Shown here: piece by piece, positions 1-12,969 of the stretch | How positions within the stretch are numbered: the stretch's first letter is position 1 | Layout of the letters: the number at the start of each line of letters is the position of its first letter | Source of the DNA: Ochotona curzoniae | Lineage: Eukaryota > Chordata > Mammalia > Lagomorpha > Ochotonidae | Length of the DNA: 64,000 nucleotides | Assembly: GCF_017591425.1 (NCBI RefSeq) | Contig: NW_024465746.1 | Coordinates: forward strand, 1,860,001-1,924,000 | Direction of reading: 5' to 3' | Position numbers and translations under genes: made by a program | The notes under the pieces: model-generated | What the model saw: only the letters and a program-made list of their open reading frames with translations | Databases searched by the model: none | What the model was told of the DNA's origin: nothing

Positions 1-281
1 TGAATGTCTGCAGCTTTATGTGTGTGTCCCGGTTACTCGTTGCATGTCTCTTAGGATAACTTACATTGCTGGGGAAGCTGGGACATAGGTCTTCAGCTTA
101 ACGGATGGACTTGAGGGTAATGACCATTTGTTCCTCTTGGGGTTATGTTTGATTGGATTGTGATTGGTACTTGTGATTTGCTATTTCTAATATGCTCTGT
201 TATCACCAAGCTTGATTAATAAAGACTCCTTAATAAACCTTAGACATGTCTGGTGTGATCTTGCTCGCACCGCGTAACAGG
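1..281 (+). mobile_element. Possible 3' part of an LTR, cut by the window start
   Basis: Contains AATAAA at about 220 followed by CTTAATAAACCTTAGACATG, TCTGGTGTGATCTTGCTCGC and ACCGCGTAACA, a layout seen at LTR ends (poly(A) signal, short R/U5, terminal CA). The family is not recognised. Confidence 0.35.
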
Positions 282-807
282 ATATGATTGGAGGTTGTGG
301 AGAGGGACCAGAGTGTTTGATCAAGCATGGGCAAAGTTAGGATGTGCAGAAATGATTAGTTCTTGGAGTAGTACTTCTTAAAGGCAATAATATGTTAATA
401 TCTTAGAGAAGGGTGAAGTGTGTTGAAGAGACCCTAGACTTAAAGTCTCTCTGTGGAATACCTTTTCATTAGCAAATACTAATGAATGTGCCTCCTATAG
501 GTGTGCTGAACGCTTTTAGGTAATGAGACTAGCAGGATAGTCTTTGTCTTCAGGGAATTTGTGTGCCTAAAGAATGGGTGGGGTAGAAGACAAAGATAGA
601 AAACAAGCACTGCAGTTGCTGGCTGAGTGAAAATAAAGGCTCCCTTGGCAGTAGGAAACTCAGGACAAAGAAGTCTTAATTAGAAAGAATGGGACTGCTA
701 CCTGCATGGTTTTTCTAAGAGGTTAAAGAGAAGGCTAGAGAGGAGTGAAAAGGGAGGCTCAGACCACAGACAGTGGGGCGTATTGTGGGGGATTGACTAT
801 TGCATGA

Positions 808-1003
808 GCAGCCTGGGGCCCCGTGGCTGGGGGGCCACAGCGGGGCAGCCTGGGGCCCCGTGGCTGGGGGGCCACAGCGGGGCAGCCTGGGACCCCGTGG
901 CTGGGGGGCTACAGCAGGGCAGCCTGGGACCCCGTGGCTGGGGGGCCACAGCGGGGCGGCCTGGGACCCCGTGGCTTGGGGGGCCACAGTGGGGCGGCCT
1001 GCG
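808..1003 (+). repeat. 37-bp GC-rich minisatellite, about five copies
   Basis: The unit CAGCCTGGGACCCCGTGGCT + GGGGGGCCACAGCGGGG starts at about 809, 846, 883, 920 and 957, with a degenerate sixth start near 995 after a one-base insertion. The period is not a multiple of three, so it creates overlapping open frames on both strands that are not genes. Confidence 0.95.
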
Positions 1004-2274
1004 ATTCTGGTGGAGGCTGCCTGGGAGGGTTTGCGTCAGGGGGCCGAGTGAAGCAACTGTCATTTCAGGCACACTGAAGAGTCTGACAGGGAGGCAGGAT
1101 GGGAGTAAGGGAAATTTAATAGTATAGGACAGTGGACTTCAAATTTCATTGTTATTATACTTCCTAAAATAATTTGAAAAATTCTGTATCATTCATTGTA
1201 ATTTCTAACATGTCGTAAATATTGCTATTTTGAAATAAAAAATATCAGTTTTTAAGAGGTGGAAGGCAGAGAAGCAGCAAGGGCCTGTTACACATATTGA
1301 GGGTGGGTTGGGAGCGGATACAGAAAAGAACTTGAGGATGGGGCAGAAGCCAAGGCGTTGGAAGGCAAAGGGTTTGACTAGTGAAGGGATACCCTGCACA
1401 GGCGCAGCGTGGGCAGGTCTGAAAGGTGAGCTGCTGACTGCCTTAGGCTGAGGAGTCCGTCCTGTTCTTTTTTTGGGGGGTTCAGGCACTCACCTGCTGT
1501 GAGGACCTTTACCATGTTCTGGGTCGGTCTTTGAGGAGGTGCAGTTAGATAATGTGAGGAGACACAGCTTGCATGTTTCATTAGCATTTCAGTCCCCTCA
1601 CCTACCCTGTGTTTTACCTACTGTGATGAGGCGAAGGTTGATTGGCTGTCTAGATGGCCTCTCGGTTTGATCCAAAGCAGTTTTTGCTTATAAGGAAGCA
1701 GTTGGAGTCTGGCAGTGAATTATTGATAAGAGAGTGGTGACTTCATTCATGTTTGTGGCAGGTGGAGTCGCCCGCCTAGGCCGGTTACTCGCCTGTCCCG
1801 TCTCAGTGTCCTCCCTGGCGATTTTTGCTGAGCGAGGTTGGTCTCAGTGTGTCTACTTCAGGAGGCCAGAGCTTACTGGGCAGCTTATTTCGATTCTAAG
1901 CAGCCAGGTAGGTTGGTGGAGGTGGTAAAGAACACTCAAATAGTTGGTTGGAAGAGTTGTTCCAGAACTCCCACAGCCGAGCGCAGCCACCTAAAACAGG
2001 GTGTACACAGGTCAGCCCCCAGGCTATGTCACAGCTTAGCACCCTGAGACTCCTCAGTAAGCTTACTGGGGTCCTGTAGAAATCTGCCCAGCTTTCACTG
2101 CTGGTTTAGGTCAGTCATAGGGAAAGATGTGTGCTTACTGTCCCTCATCACCATTGGCTCCTTCCCTTGGGGACAGAGATTACCTGAATCGCGATGACTG
2201 AAGGCTCGACTGTGAGAGGCTAGCTGGGCGGGTTTTTAGCGGAGGAGTATGATAGAGTAAAGTATGGGAGACAG

Positions 2275-2502
2275 CACTGTTGAGGCACAGTGAGTTAAAC
2301 TGCTGCCTGCAATGCCAGCATTCTGTATAGGTGCCAGTTTGAGTCCTGAATGTTCTACTTCAGTCCAGCTCCCAGCTGATGACCTGGGACCTTTGAACCC
2401 ACAGGAGAGACCAGACTCAGCTCCTGGCGTTGGCCTGGCCCAACCCAGGCTGTTGCAGCTGTTTGGAGAGTAGACCAACAGATGGGAGAACTCCCTCCCT
2501 CC

Positions 2503-2534
<32 letters not shown>

Positions 2535-2565
2535 GACTTTGCCTACTAAGTTAAAAAAATAAATA
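2275..2565 (+). mobile_element. CSINE (old copy)
   Basis: GGCACAGTGAGTTAAACTGC head, B-box-like GGTGCCAGTTTGAGTCCTG, body and (CT)n tail ending in AAATAAATA. Confidence 0.85.
2497..2534 (+). repeat. (CT)n tract in a SINE tail
   Basis: Runs of CCCT then CTCTCT, the expanded CT-rich tail of the surrounding SINE. Confidence 0.9.
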
Positions 2566-3917
2566 TGGGGATTAAAAAATCCTGGTTTTGTCAAACTTAT
2601 TCCAGCAGTGAGTCAGCGAGAATGGATAAAGTGTTGTCCGTGACTGAGTCTCTTTGTGACTTGAGAAACTAGGATTAGGGGGCGTGCCAGCTTGGCTGGA
2701 GCCTCGTGCTGCTCTTGGGGGAGGTGGACTGGACCACTGTGAATGTCCCTGGTCAGATGTGGAGACTGACCTGGGGTCTCAGCATCTTCTGGGTGCAGTC
2801 CAAGTGCCACTGTGCAGGCATGTTGCTCCTGGACGACTTCTGGAGGAGGGGTGGGGTTATGTCTGACCCTGCTAGTCCTTGCCACTTGATGGCCTGTGTG
2901 GTACTGTTGGCTTGGTCAGTATTTTTTTTTTCTCATCATTAAACATGTCCAGGAGCATCCTGGCAGTAGACATGGGGGCTTGTCACATAGCAGAAACTCA
3001 TTTTGGGGGGCATTACCGAGGGTGTGGAGGGTGGCAGCAAAGCAGCAGGTGCAGGACAGAACAGAATCTTAGACTGAGCAAGAAGGAGCCAGTCCTGTAG
3101 GTGGATAAGCCAGGGGCACCCAGGGGAGTCCAGGGCTCAGGTGTGGCCAGAGTTCTCTGCCTTTTGGTAGCAGAGAGGCCTGCTGCCTGGGGGCTGAAGC
3201 CTTGGGCCAGGACTGCCATGCTGCTGGAGCAGAAGGTGCCCCTAGCACCTGCTGGGTCACCACCTTGGCCATCACCTATAGTACCATGCTTCTGTGAGCA
3301 AGGCCTGGGGCGGGTGCGGGGCACTGAGGAACCAACCCCTGGGGAAGCAAAGGTTGAGACACTTGCTGCTACGTGCCAGGTACTTCATTAGTGATGGCTA
3401 CAAATTAAAAGATGGAACAGTTATGTTTTAGGAACAGGAAGTAGGGGATGGAAACTTAGAAAAGGTGCAAATGAAATAGAAGTTAAGAAGTGTAGCAAGT
3501 TGCAAGTTCACAGTAGATGGAAATTGACAGGCCCTTGGGGTGCCTCATGGCATGGGTACAGGTGCCGGGTACAGGTGCTAGGTACCCTTACACACTGTAG
3601 TGGGAGGGGCTTACTCTCTAGCACCAGAAAGGTGAGAGAGAGAAAACATACTAGCCGGTGTCTGATTGGGCTTTTTTTTTTATGTCCTGAGGGCTTCCTC
3701 TCCTGTGGGCCTTTGCTGGTTACCCACAGGTGGTAGAGGGAGGGAGCAGGGGGGTGTAAGGCCTACACAAAGTACGCAGGATTTATTGACAGTGAAGCTA
3801 CACAGCCTGTGGGCAGTGGGGTGGGGGGGAAGCATAGGCCCAGAGGATGAGCTCCGCAGGGCCTAGGGGCTTTGGTTTCTTCTTTCAAGGTGCAGTTTGT
3901 TTTCTAAGATTTTTTTT

Positions 3918-4235
3918 TTTAAGATTTATTTTATTTTTATTGGAAAGGCAGATATACAGAGAGGAGAGATAGAGGAAGATCTTCCGTCCGATGATTCACT
4001 CCCCAAGTGAGCGCAACAGCTGGAGCTGAGCCAGTCTGAAGCCAGGAGCCTCTTCCTGGTTTCCCACGCGGGTGCAGGGTCCCAAGGCTTTGGGCCACGC
4101 TTGACTGCTTTCCCGGGCCACAGGCAGGGAGCTGGAAGGGAAGCAGGACTGCCGGGGTTAGAACTGGCACCCATATGGGATCCTGGCGTTCAAGGCGAGG
4201 ATCACCTTAACCACTACGCCATCGCGCCTGGCCCA
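3918..4235 (-). mobile_element. CSINE (young copy)
   Basis: Starts AAGATTTATTTTATTTTTAT (reverse A-rich tail), body CAGATATACAGAGAGGAGAG, ends with the reverse head CGCGCCTGGCCC. Confidence 0.92.
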
Positions 4236-4530
4236 GATTATTTTTTTATTTTATTTTTTTTTGACATGCAGAATTAGAGGCAGAGATAGACATCTTCCTG
4301 GTTCACTCCCCAGATACCTGCAGTAGCTAGGGCTGGAGCAGGCTGAAGCCAGGAGCCAGAAGCTTTCTCTGGGTCTCCCACAGAGTGCAGGGTCCCGAGG
4401 AGGTGGGCCATCCTCCACTGCTTCTTCAGAGCTGGATTAGAAATGGAGCAGCTAGGGCAAGAATTGGCACACAGATGGCATGTGGAAGTCAAAGGTGGAG
4501 GATTAAGCTAATACGCCACTGTGCCAGCTG
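4236..4530 (-). mobile_element. CSINE (old copy), adjacent to the previous one
   Basis: T-rich start, GGTTCACTCCCCAGATACCT, GGGTCTCCCACAGAGTGCAG and an end at GCCACTGTGCCAGCTGG. Confidence 0.8.
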
Positions 4531-4832
4531 GTTTTTCTCTTCTGATCACTTGCAATTTTGTACATAGTTTGACTCTATTAAGTTTTTATGCTTGATAGTT
4601 TTGATTGCCCCATTATATTTGCATCAAAAATATGTGTATAAAATTTAATTTCTTATGGCCACAAAGCTAATATTTTTCTTTATTGTGAATTCCTTTATTA
4701 TTAATTTGCTTTGTTGTTATTAATAGTTGATCAATCAAGGATATTTTACAAATCATAATTAATAGTAACCAAAATTTTATCAAAATGGTAACCCTTGATG
4801 ATTTAGATGAGACCTTTAAAAAGTAATTTACA

Positions 4833-5140
4833 TTGCACAGTGTTGTGACACAGTGCCGCTGCCTACAATGTTGGTACTCCATAAGGCTGCCAGTTTGAGT
4901 TCTGGGGAGCTGCACTTCCAGTCCATCTCCCTGCTAATATTCCTGGGACAGCATGGAAGACGGCCCCAGTTGTGGGCTCCTACCACCCACTTGGGAGACC
5001 TGGGTGAAGTTCCAAGCTCCTCGTTCTGCCTGGCATAGATAGGGCATTGTGGCTATTTCAGGAATGAACCAGAAGATGAAAGATTTAACGTCTTTGTCTC
5101 TCCCTCTCTCTATATTACTATGCCTTTTAAATAATTTTTT
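4833..5140 (+). mobile_element. CSINE (old copy)
   Basis: Head GTGACACAGTGCCGCTGCC, middle CACTTGGGAGACCTGGGTGA, CT-rich tail and AAATAA end. Confidence 0.8.
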
Positions 5141-5231
5141 AAGAAAATTTTAGTATTTATGAATTAATAAGATTTATTAACATGAGAATATTCAATATCA
5201 GTTTCTAGTTTTCATTTTAAGACTGTAAGTC

Positions 5232-5547
5232 GGGCCCGGCGCAATAGCGTAATGGTTAAAGTCCTTGCCTTGAATGCGCCAGGATCCCGTATGGGTGCCG
5301 GTTCTAATCCCGGCAGCCCAGCTTCCCATCCAGCTCCCTGCTTGTGGCCCAGAAAAGCAGTGGAGGACGGCCCAAAGCCTTGGGACTCTGCACCCATGTG
5401 GGAGACCTGGAACAGGCTCCTGGGCTCCTGGATTGGCTTAGCTCCAGCCATTGTGGCCACTTGGGGAGTGAAACATGGGAAGGAAGATCTTTCTCCCTGT
5501 CTCTCCTCTCTGCCTTTCCAATAAAAATAAATAAATGTTAAAAAAGA
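5232..5547 (+). mobile_element. CSINE (young copy, intact)
   Basis: GGGCCCGGCGCAATAGCGTA head, A box TAGCGTAATGG, B box GGTTCTAATCC, ends AATAAAAATAAATAAATG. A good reference copy for the family in this window. Confidence 0.95.
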
Positions 5548-7179
5548 AGGCTGTAAATCCTGAGGAATCTGTGGATATAAGTATCGATGGGGATAGGAAG
5601 GGTTTTGTTAGCAGTGCCACTCATTTTCTTGAACTTTTCCCATCCTACAAGCCCAAAATTATTTGCCATGGCCTTGTGGTATTTCAGTTTTCTTTGTAAA
5701 GCGAAGGATCAGATAGCACCTGGCTTGTGAAACTCTTTCCTGCAGTGCTTACAGTTGGTCTTACTGTTCGCATCCATGCTTCCAAGGGTTCCTTTGTTTC
5801 TCAGGAAACCTTTCCCACTGAAGCACCACTAACAGGTGGTGATTTTACGGTGTGCATCCTAGGAGCCTTGAGACAGTTTAGAGACGTCCTTGGTTATACG
5901 ATCAGAAAGGAAACATTTTGAGGGGGAAAAAAACCTCATTTGCAAACCTTCCAGACTTGTTCTCTGGATAGAAATTCCTAGAAGTGTGGATCATGTATTC
6001 GGTCATGTATTCCAGCTGCTCTATGATTTGCAGAACCTGTGTGTTGTATTTGCTGCCACACATTCCCCAAACTGGATGCATGTGTCCCGCGCAGAGGAAG
6101 CCATTGCGTCCCTGACAGAAGGATGGTGTGGGGAAAATCCAGTGCTTATCATGAAGTGCAGAGCCAGGATTGCTGATTCCTGGCTGTGAAGGGCAGCGGA
6201 ATCAAATGCTGGGCAGTGAGCAGCGCCTTATCAGCTCGTGGGCCTTGGTGGGCCCCAGCACACACGGTCTCCCTGGACTGGGCAGTGATGAGATGCTGCG
6301 TGTTCTTTTGAAGGTGTTGTGGTGGTATGGGTCTTGGTGGTCTCCTTGGACTAGGCAACAAGTAGCGAGTTAGAGAGAGGGAGAGAGGCAGGCAGGCATA
6401 GGGAGCCTGCCTTACATAAAATGATTAGAAAAAGCAAGAATAGTCTAGGAGGGCAGATAAATACTCAGGGTTATACACTGCCAGAAAACCTGAGAGTTTG
6501 AAAAAGAAGGTGTTAGAAAAGTTGGGTGTTAGTATCCCTGTAGTGTAAGACAACAGATGTGAGAAGGGACTTGTAAATATCAGTTGCAGTTGATTTTTGA
6601 GAGAAGTCTGAAACAGGGCACATTGCATTTGTCTTGAAGGCTTGAGGCTATCAAGGTAAGCTTATTGAGGAGTCTATGAAAAAAAAATATTTTTTAGAGA
6701 ATAGCAAGGTTAGGTTCTCAATTCAGTGTGAAAGAAAAAGCTTGTAAAATCAGACTTGTCATTAAATCCTTGTTTGTTGCATCTCCTGAGCAATGACAGT
6801 GTTCCCAAGTCTGCCAACATTTTGTGTGCCCCTGTGACCAGAAAGTGTGCCCAGGTTCTTGATGCTGCTGCCACAAAGAGTTCTAGGAGGTGGCAAGGCT
6901 GCAGTGGGGTGCAGGAGGCTCAGGGGGCGGTGGTTTTTGCCCAGAGGGTCCTGGTGGATTTCTCCTTCGTCGTGTAATTATTGGAAGAGATGTCGACTAC
7001 GTTGAGAGCAGAGTTCTAAGCACAGAACAGGGCTTTCCTGCAATAGGTGTGTCACCTATTTTTCTTGTCTATAAGGTCCGTTTGGATCAATCAAGGTGAT
7101 TTTGGAGAGGTTGATTGTAATTTCACCCACAGTGCTATGACGTTATAATGAGTCTTGGGTAATGTTTTCCTGGAGATTC

Positions 7180-7476
7180 GATTTCTTTAAGAGGCAAAGT
7201 GACAGGGAGATACAGAGCAAGAGATCTTCATCCATGGATTCCTCCCGCCCTTCCCCCCCCCACGCCCCCCCCAATGATTGCAGTAGCTGGGCCTGTGGCA
7301 GGAGGCAGGAACTCCGCTGGGTGTCTGCCGTGGGTGACGGAGGCCCCAGCATCTTTCCCAGGTGCATTAGCAGGGGGCTAGATCAGTAGAGCAGCTGGGG
7401 TCTAAATCAGCGACCAGATATGGGGAGTTGATGTCACAAAACGTGGCTTACCACACTGCGCCACAGTGCCAGCCCC
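7180..7476 (-). mobile_element. CSINE (old copy)
   Basis: TTTCTTTAAGAGGCAAAG start, AGAGATCTTCATCCATGG, C-rich insertions near 7252-7275, end CACTGCGCCACAGTGCCAGC. Confidence 0.75.
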
Positions 7477-8324
7477 AAGCCTCTGGTAATTAAAGTCACG
7501 GTAAGGCTGGCAACAAGATTGCCCTTTGAGTCACTGCCATGTGGCAGGTTGTTGAAACTTTCTGGACTTCTAGGCTCTCTGTTCCTAGAGCTGTGCTTAC
7601 TGTAACACCCTCACCACTGTAACAGTGCTTCTGTAGCTGAGGCCTGGATAAGGTGCCTGGCATTTAAGGGTTTTGTTGGTAGAAAAATATGTCATTTGAT
7701 CTTGGCGGAGAGCTGCTCGTCCTTTGGGAAGAGTGTGGGCAGACTGAGGAAGGAGTGGTGTTTTCTCACCTCTTCAGCATACAAGAGTATTTAAGGTGCT
7801 CATAGAAAAAATGGAATTAGAAGGTAAACATAGTTTGCTGTAAATAAATGTGAAGTCTGTACACAGCCATTTCGCAGTGTATGTTTTACGCGCACTCTTT
7901 GAAGGGCCTGCAGAGACGTGGCCGTTGAGTGGCCCTTGCTCTCGTTCTCACGGGCTCTCGTTCTCGTGGCTGCTGACGCTCTCGCTCGCCTGACAGGCAT
8001 TGCTGAATGCAGCGACTCATTCTTGTAGCAAGGTAGCAGTGGAAGTTGACTTTTCCTGTAAGGTGTTTGATTACTCTATCTTGGTCTGTTTTGCTTGCTC
8101 TTGAGTTATCCAATCCTTGACTCTGTGGGCGGATCAATTACTTTTACTTTTACCGGATTTTGAAAAGTGTTTTCCATGCAAAATGTTAGGGAATTTGAAG
8201 CTTTCCTACAGTTAATTGATGCTGTTCTCTTGGGTCCCCAGTGGTTTTGTTTGTTTCACTTGGAAAAGTTTTCTCTCATGGTATGTCTTCCCTCCGATAT
8301 CGTTGGTGTTTTCTTCTGTCATGT

Positions 8325-8575
8325 TTTTAAAAAATTATTGAGGCAAATGGAGAGACGTCCTGCACTCACTGGTTGTTCCGCGGGTGCCCATAGTGACTGC
8401 AGCTGGGCCAGGCTGCAGCCCGGAGCAGAGCTCCTGCTGGGTCTCTCCTGCTGGGTCTCTGCTGGCGGTGCTTGAGCTGCCTCCCCGGGTGCACATTAAC
8501 AGGAAACTGAAGCAGAAGCTCATTAGCTGGGCTCAACCAGACACTCTGATAGGGGATTCGGCGCCCAGGAGACCA
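8325..8575 (-). mobile_element. CSINE-related fragment
   Basis: AAATGGAGAGACGTCCTGCA, CCATAGTGACTGCAGCTGGG and GGGTCTCTGCTGGCGGTGC match the reverse body only loosely. Local duplication of CTCCTGCTGGGTCT. Confidence 0.5.
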
Positions 8576-8929
8576 CCAGTGGGCCACCTGCATGTCCTGC
8601 TTTGTGACTGTGAATTTTGCTGTTAGTTTCATCCAGTGTGTTTTTCATCTCATTGTTTTCATTTCTACAAGATTGATTTGGATCTGCTGGAATATCTCCA
8701 TGTCTCTTCTTGCATGCTCACACTTTTTGTTTTATATGTTTGGAATACAGTTACAATAACTGTTTTTAGTATCCTTATTTTGTCACCTTTTTAGTTCTGG
8801 CTGTGTTTCTGCTGTTGTGTTTCCCTTTATAGTTTGTATTTCTCTGCTTTTTGCATGGTTATTAATTTTTATTGGATAGCAGACATGGTGTGGAGTTTAC
8901 CCTGTAGGTTTCTAAAGCACTTATTTTCA

Positions 8930-9085
8930 TCTGTTTAAAATCCAGAGTGACAGAGATATCTTTGACTTGCAGGTTCATTCCCCAAATCCCCAGGAGCCAG
9001 GAGCCAGGAGCTTTGCCTGCCTGCCTGTTACCGGAGGTCCAAGCCTTGCCAGTGTGGGGTGCAGGCATCCGAAGTGTTAAGTCCT
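8930..9085 (-). mobile_element. CSINE fragment
   Basis: GTGACAGAGATATCTTTGAC, GGTTCATTCCCCAAATCC, then triple GAGCCAG. The head half is missing. Confidence 0.55.
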
Positions 9086-10189
9086 GCCTCACTGGGTGTT
9101 TTATATTATTTTATCGTTTATATTGTTTGTATTCATCATCTTATATTTTGTTATTTATATTTCTGGGACACAGGTAAATTAGTTGAACACAGTCTGTACC
9201 TTTCGAGGTTTGCTGTAAGCTTGGTTGGGCCAAGCCAGAGCAGCCTTAATGCAGGACTAATTGGTGACACTTCTGAGGCAATACCCTCGTGAGTACTCTG
9301 CCTGTCGCTCTGTGTATTGGGTTATTTTCCATTTGGGTTGGCAGTGACGTGAAGTATTTCTGATCTGTAAGGCATTGGTCTACCTCATCTTCTCAGATCT
9401 CGGCAGGTAGTTCTTAGTCCCAGATAACTCTGCTCTGTGTTTATTATTCCAGTGTTCACCTAATATTGAAGGCGGGGCACCATTTGCAGCTCTCAGCTGC
9501 TCTTTCTGTGACGCTGTTCCTTCTGCAGGTGCTGTGGCCTTCAGAATCTTGCAGCTCAGTCAGCCTGCGCTGAGGTTTGCGGACCCTCGGGGTCTCTGCA
9601 GGCAGTGAGCCTGAGTAACATAGGGCTCATCTGGTTTGTTTCCCCTGGCGGGATTCCAGTTCTTCACTACCTCCTGTCGAATCTGTGAAAGCATTATGTT
9701 CACTTTTTTTTTTTTTTTAAAATCAACCAGGGTGTGAGGGCTTTTGCTATTCCATCTTTGTCAGAAGTTAGAAGAGTCTTTAGGTATTTTTTTAAATACA
9801 GAAATTATTTCATTTCTTTCCTAGCAATTAAAACAAATTTTAATATTGTTCACATAGTTGAGAAGGATGCATGCCCATGTGGGTTTCTGATCAGGGTGGG
9901 GAGGGTCAACTTATGGAGGAAGATGGGTGGGACCAATATTTCAGTTCTATTTTTTTCTGTTTCTTCTCCTGTGTCCAGGACTGGGGTGGTGGTGGTAAGG
10001 GGACGGAGTTGCTCCTTGCTGTCAAACTACATCAGCGCCCTTGCATGAAGGATGGTCATTTGATGACACCTTAGAGACTTTGATGTGGGGAAGAATGTTC
10101 CAAGGGTGTACTTGAGTAGTCTTGATAGTTCTGAGACATTGTCAGCTTCATTGCACTTGGGTTGAGAAAATCTTTCCAGGGTCTGTTGG

Positions 10190-12260
10190 CTTAGCATATC
10201 CACAGGTCCAGACACGTGATGCAAAGCCTGGCTAGGAGAGTTGTCCACCTGTTGTGCTTTCCATCCTCTGATGAGGCACTCGGCATCCCCTGCTGACCTG
10301 GTCCACACGTGAACTGATGCATGCTGCCACCTTGTCCAGCATGGCCCAACCCCAGCCCTGGTTCACAGACTTACTAGTGGGATCTGCAGCGTAGCAAAGA
10401 AGTGCCCACAGTTTCCCTCCCAGGCCTGCTCCCAACCCTGGATCTTGTCACTTGCCAGGGACTACTCACTGTGGTCCAGCCTGATAACAATTCACGTGCA
10501 GTCCCAGCACTTGCCAACAGGTGCTTTGGCCTAGCCCGGCTGGCCTGCACTCATTTTGGTTCTCTTGCATGCCAGTGGGTGCTACAGTCCTGCCCAGACT
10601 GGTTCCCTTCCAGTCCCAGTTCTCATGCTCACTAGTGAAAACGGCAGCCTACCAGAGGAGTCCTTGAAGATTGGCTACCTAGCCTGTTCCCAGCCCTGAG
10701 TCTTGAACCTGCTGGCAGGTGCTGCATCCCAGTCTTGTATAGCTTGTTTTGAGTCTTGGCATTTGCTAGCAGGGGCTGCAGCTTGGTTCAGCACAGCCCA
10801 CTCCCAGTCTCAGGTCTTGCCAGTGGGTGCATTAGCCTAGCCCAGCCTGGCCCACTCTTAGCCCTGGCCCTCATGTGAACTTGTGGGTGTTGCAGCCCAA
10901 TCCAACCTGTGCTGCACCTTTTCCTGGCTCTTGCTTGTGCCCATGTGTGCTGTGCCCTGGCCCAGCCCAGTTCGCTCCCAGACCCGTTCCTTGTTAATGG
11001 GTACTGCAGCCTGGCCTGGTTTGGCCTATCCCTAGCCCCTGGTCTCATGCTCATTAGCATGAGTGGCAGTCTATTAGGTGAGTTCCCCAGGTTGCCCTAC
11101 CAGAACTGTTCCCAGCCTTGGATCTCGTGTTTGCCTGTGGCCCAGCCCGATCAGCCTGCAGCTGTTCTGGCTCTTGCTGGAGGGTTCTACAGCCTAGCTG
11201 AGCCTGGTTCACCCCCAGAAGCCGCACTTAAGTGAATTTGAGTTGGTGTCATCTGTTTGTGTCCATTCGGGCTCTTGTGAGCGCTAGCAGATACTTAGAC
11301 CTAGCCTTATCTGGCTGCCCTCACACCCAGCCCACATGCATACTAATGGGTGCTACTGTCTTGCCCAGCCCAGCCGAGCCCAGCATAGTCTACCCTCAAC
11401 CCTGGTTTGCTTGCTCCCAGCCCTGAATCTCATCTGTGCCATTGGCCCTGCTTGGTATGGTCTGCCCTGGCCTTTGCCTGTGCTGGTGGATGCTGTGGCC
11501 TGGCCCAACCTGGCCTCCTCCCAACTTCAGGCTCCCATGAAGTGTTGATGTGTTCTGTGGTCCAGTTTGGCTCGGCATGTCACCACCCCCAGCTCATGTA
11601 CAGCTCATGTGCTGCATTCCCACAGAGGCAAGCTTACAAGTCTCCGGCACAATCTGCCTCAAGATCTGATTTTCTTGTGTTCTGGTGGGTCCTGTGGCCC
11701 AGTCTGATGTGGACTGTGGCAGGTGATGCTGCAGTCTAGCTCAGCCAGGTGCAACCTCCAGCTCCAACTTCCATGTGTACTGGTGGGTGGTAGGCGATGC
11801 TGCTTAGCCAAAAGCTAGGTCTCCTGTGTGGGCAGGTACCTTGGCCTGACCTCTGCATGCCCTCCACTTCCGTGTCTCTAAGCCACTCTGTCTCAGCATC
11901 CTTGCCTACCTGTGAGCACAGCGGCCTGGTTCGTGGAAGCTCCCAGAAGTCACCCTCATGTTTCCAGCATGCCCTCAGGGAGCCACCACTCCATCATATC
12001 CCTTGGCACTCTTCCCTGGACATTCTGTAGCCCCCACACTGCATGGCGACCTGCAGTGTGCCTGGGGACCAGGGCACACTCACATTTCCTGCCTTCTGTA
12101 GCTCTGTGCCCAGAATTTCCAGCATGTTTTAGAGAAAATAGAATAGACAACTAGACTAGTATAGTTAACACAGATTAGGCATTAATCAGATCCAGAATAC
12201 ATGCCAGCTCTTGGGTGTTTTTCTTGCCTAGGTACAAAGCAAACTAGACAGTTACCTACA
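10190..12260 (+). repeat. GC-rich degenerate tandem repeat element, unknown family (copy 1)
   Basis: Same type of sequence as 46.1-49.3 kb: recurring CAGCCTGGCCCA, CCCAGCCCTGG and GGTGCTGCAGCC phrases at intervals of roughly 60-75 bases between 10.3 and 11.8 kb. It then passes into a less repetitive tail ending with TGCCAGCTCTTGG and ACAGTTACCTACAGCTGG, which resembles 49190-49300. Short open frames in every phase are a by-product of the base composition. Confidence 0.55.
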
Positions 12261-12359
12261 GCTGGTGTTCATTTTGTTTTATTTAAAGTGTCTGTGTGTG
12301 TGTGTATGTGTTAGATGATGTTTACATAGTCAATCAGCGTGGGAAGCATATGGGGTTAG

Positions 12360-12880
12360 GGAGAAGCGGGTGTGATCGTTGTTTCCAAGCTTTCTATTTC
12401 TTGTTCCCATTTCTGGGGGAGGGAAGAGATAAGGGCATAGGCCGTACCCAGCCTCCCCACCCTCCCAGTACCCGAGGATGGGGAAAGGCCACCCGATATC
12501 AACCCAGGGTCACAATGGTGCATGTTCCGAATGGTCTGCTCAGGTGGATGCGATAGTTTCCAAATGCTGTGCATCTCACCGATCTATGGATGAGGAACCC
12601 CTTCCAGTGTGCATTGGTTGACACCATCGACTTTATAGTCTCCAATCACCCAGATATTTGCTGTCATTGTTTGGCTGTGATAGTTGTCCGTATGTTTTGT
12701 TCTCCATTCTCTGCTATGGCACCAGATGCCCTCTGCAGGCCCCAGTGAGCTGCCATGTCCTCCATGTGCACCATGGTCTGCCGTCCAGCACTCCATCCTC
12801 TATACTATGGAGGACCAGTTCTCCTAGGTGGGCTCATGGTCCTGGGCCATGCGACCCAGGCCCTGCTGGACTCACACCTG
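12360..12880 (+). repeat. Segment related to the left end of the GC-rich element
   Basis: Contains CCCTCTGCAGGCCCCAG and GCCATGTCCTCCATGTGCAC followed by GTCTGCCGTCCA, resembling 46260-46350. Here it follows the element rather than precedes it, so the order of blocks is permuted between the two copies. The similarity is estimated by eye. Confidence 0.4.
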
Positions 12881-12969
12881 TGGGCTCATAGACCCAACAC
12901 CCACTGTGTAGGAGGGTTGTAGGACCTATGCCATGAGATTTAGGGCATCTGGTATGCTTTACATGTTTT

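Noticed and set aside
783..1127. Several overlapping Gly/Trp/Pro-rich open frames
   Set aside because: Produced by the 37-base minisatellite in all frames.
5232..5310. tRNA-like segment with A and B boxes
   Set aside because: It is the head of a CSINE, repeated many times in the window, not an independent tRNA gene.
10900..11740. Cys/Leu/Pro-rich open frames such as 10909-11235 and 11407-11739
   Set aside because: By-products of the GC-rich degenerate repeat; similar frames occur in the other copy in different phases.
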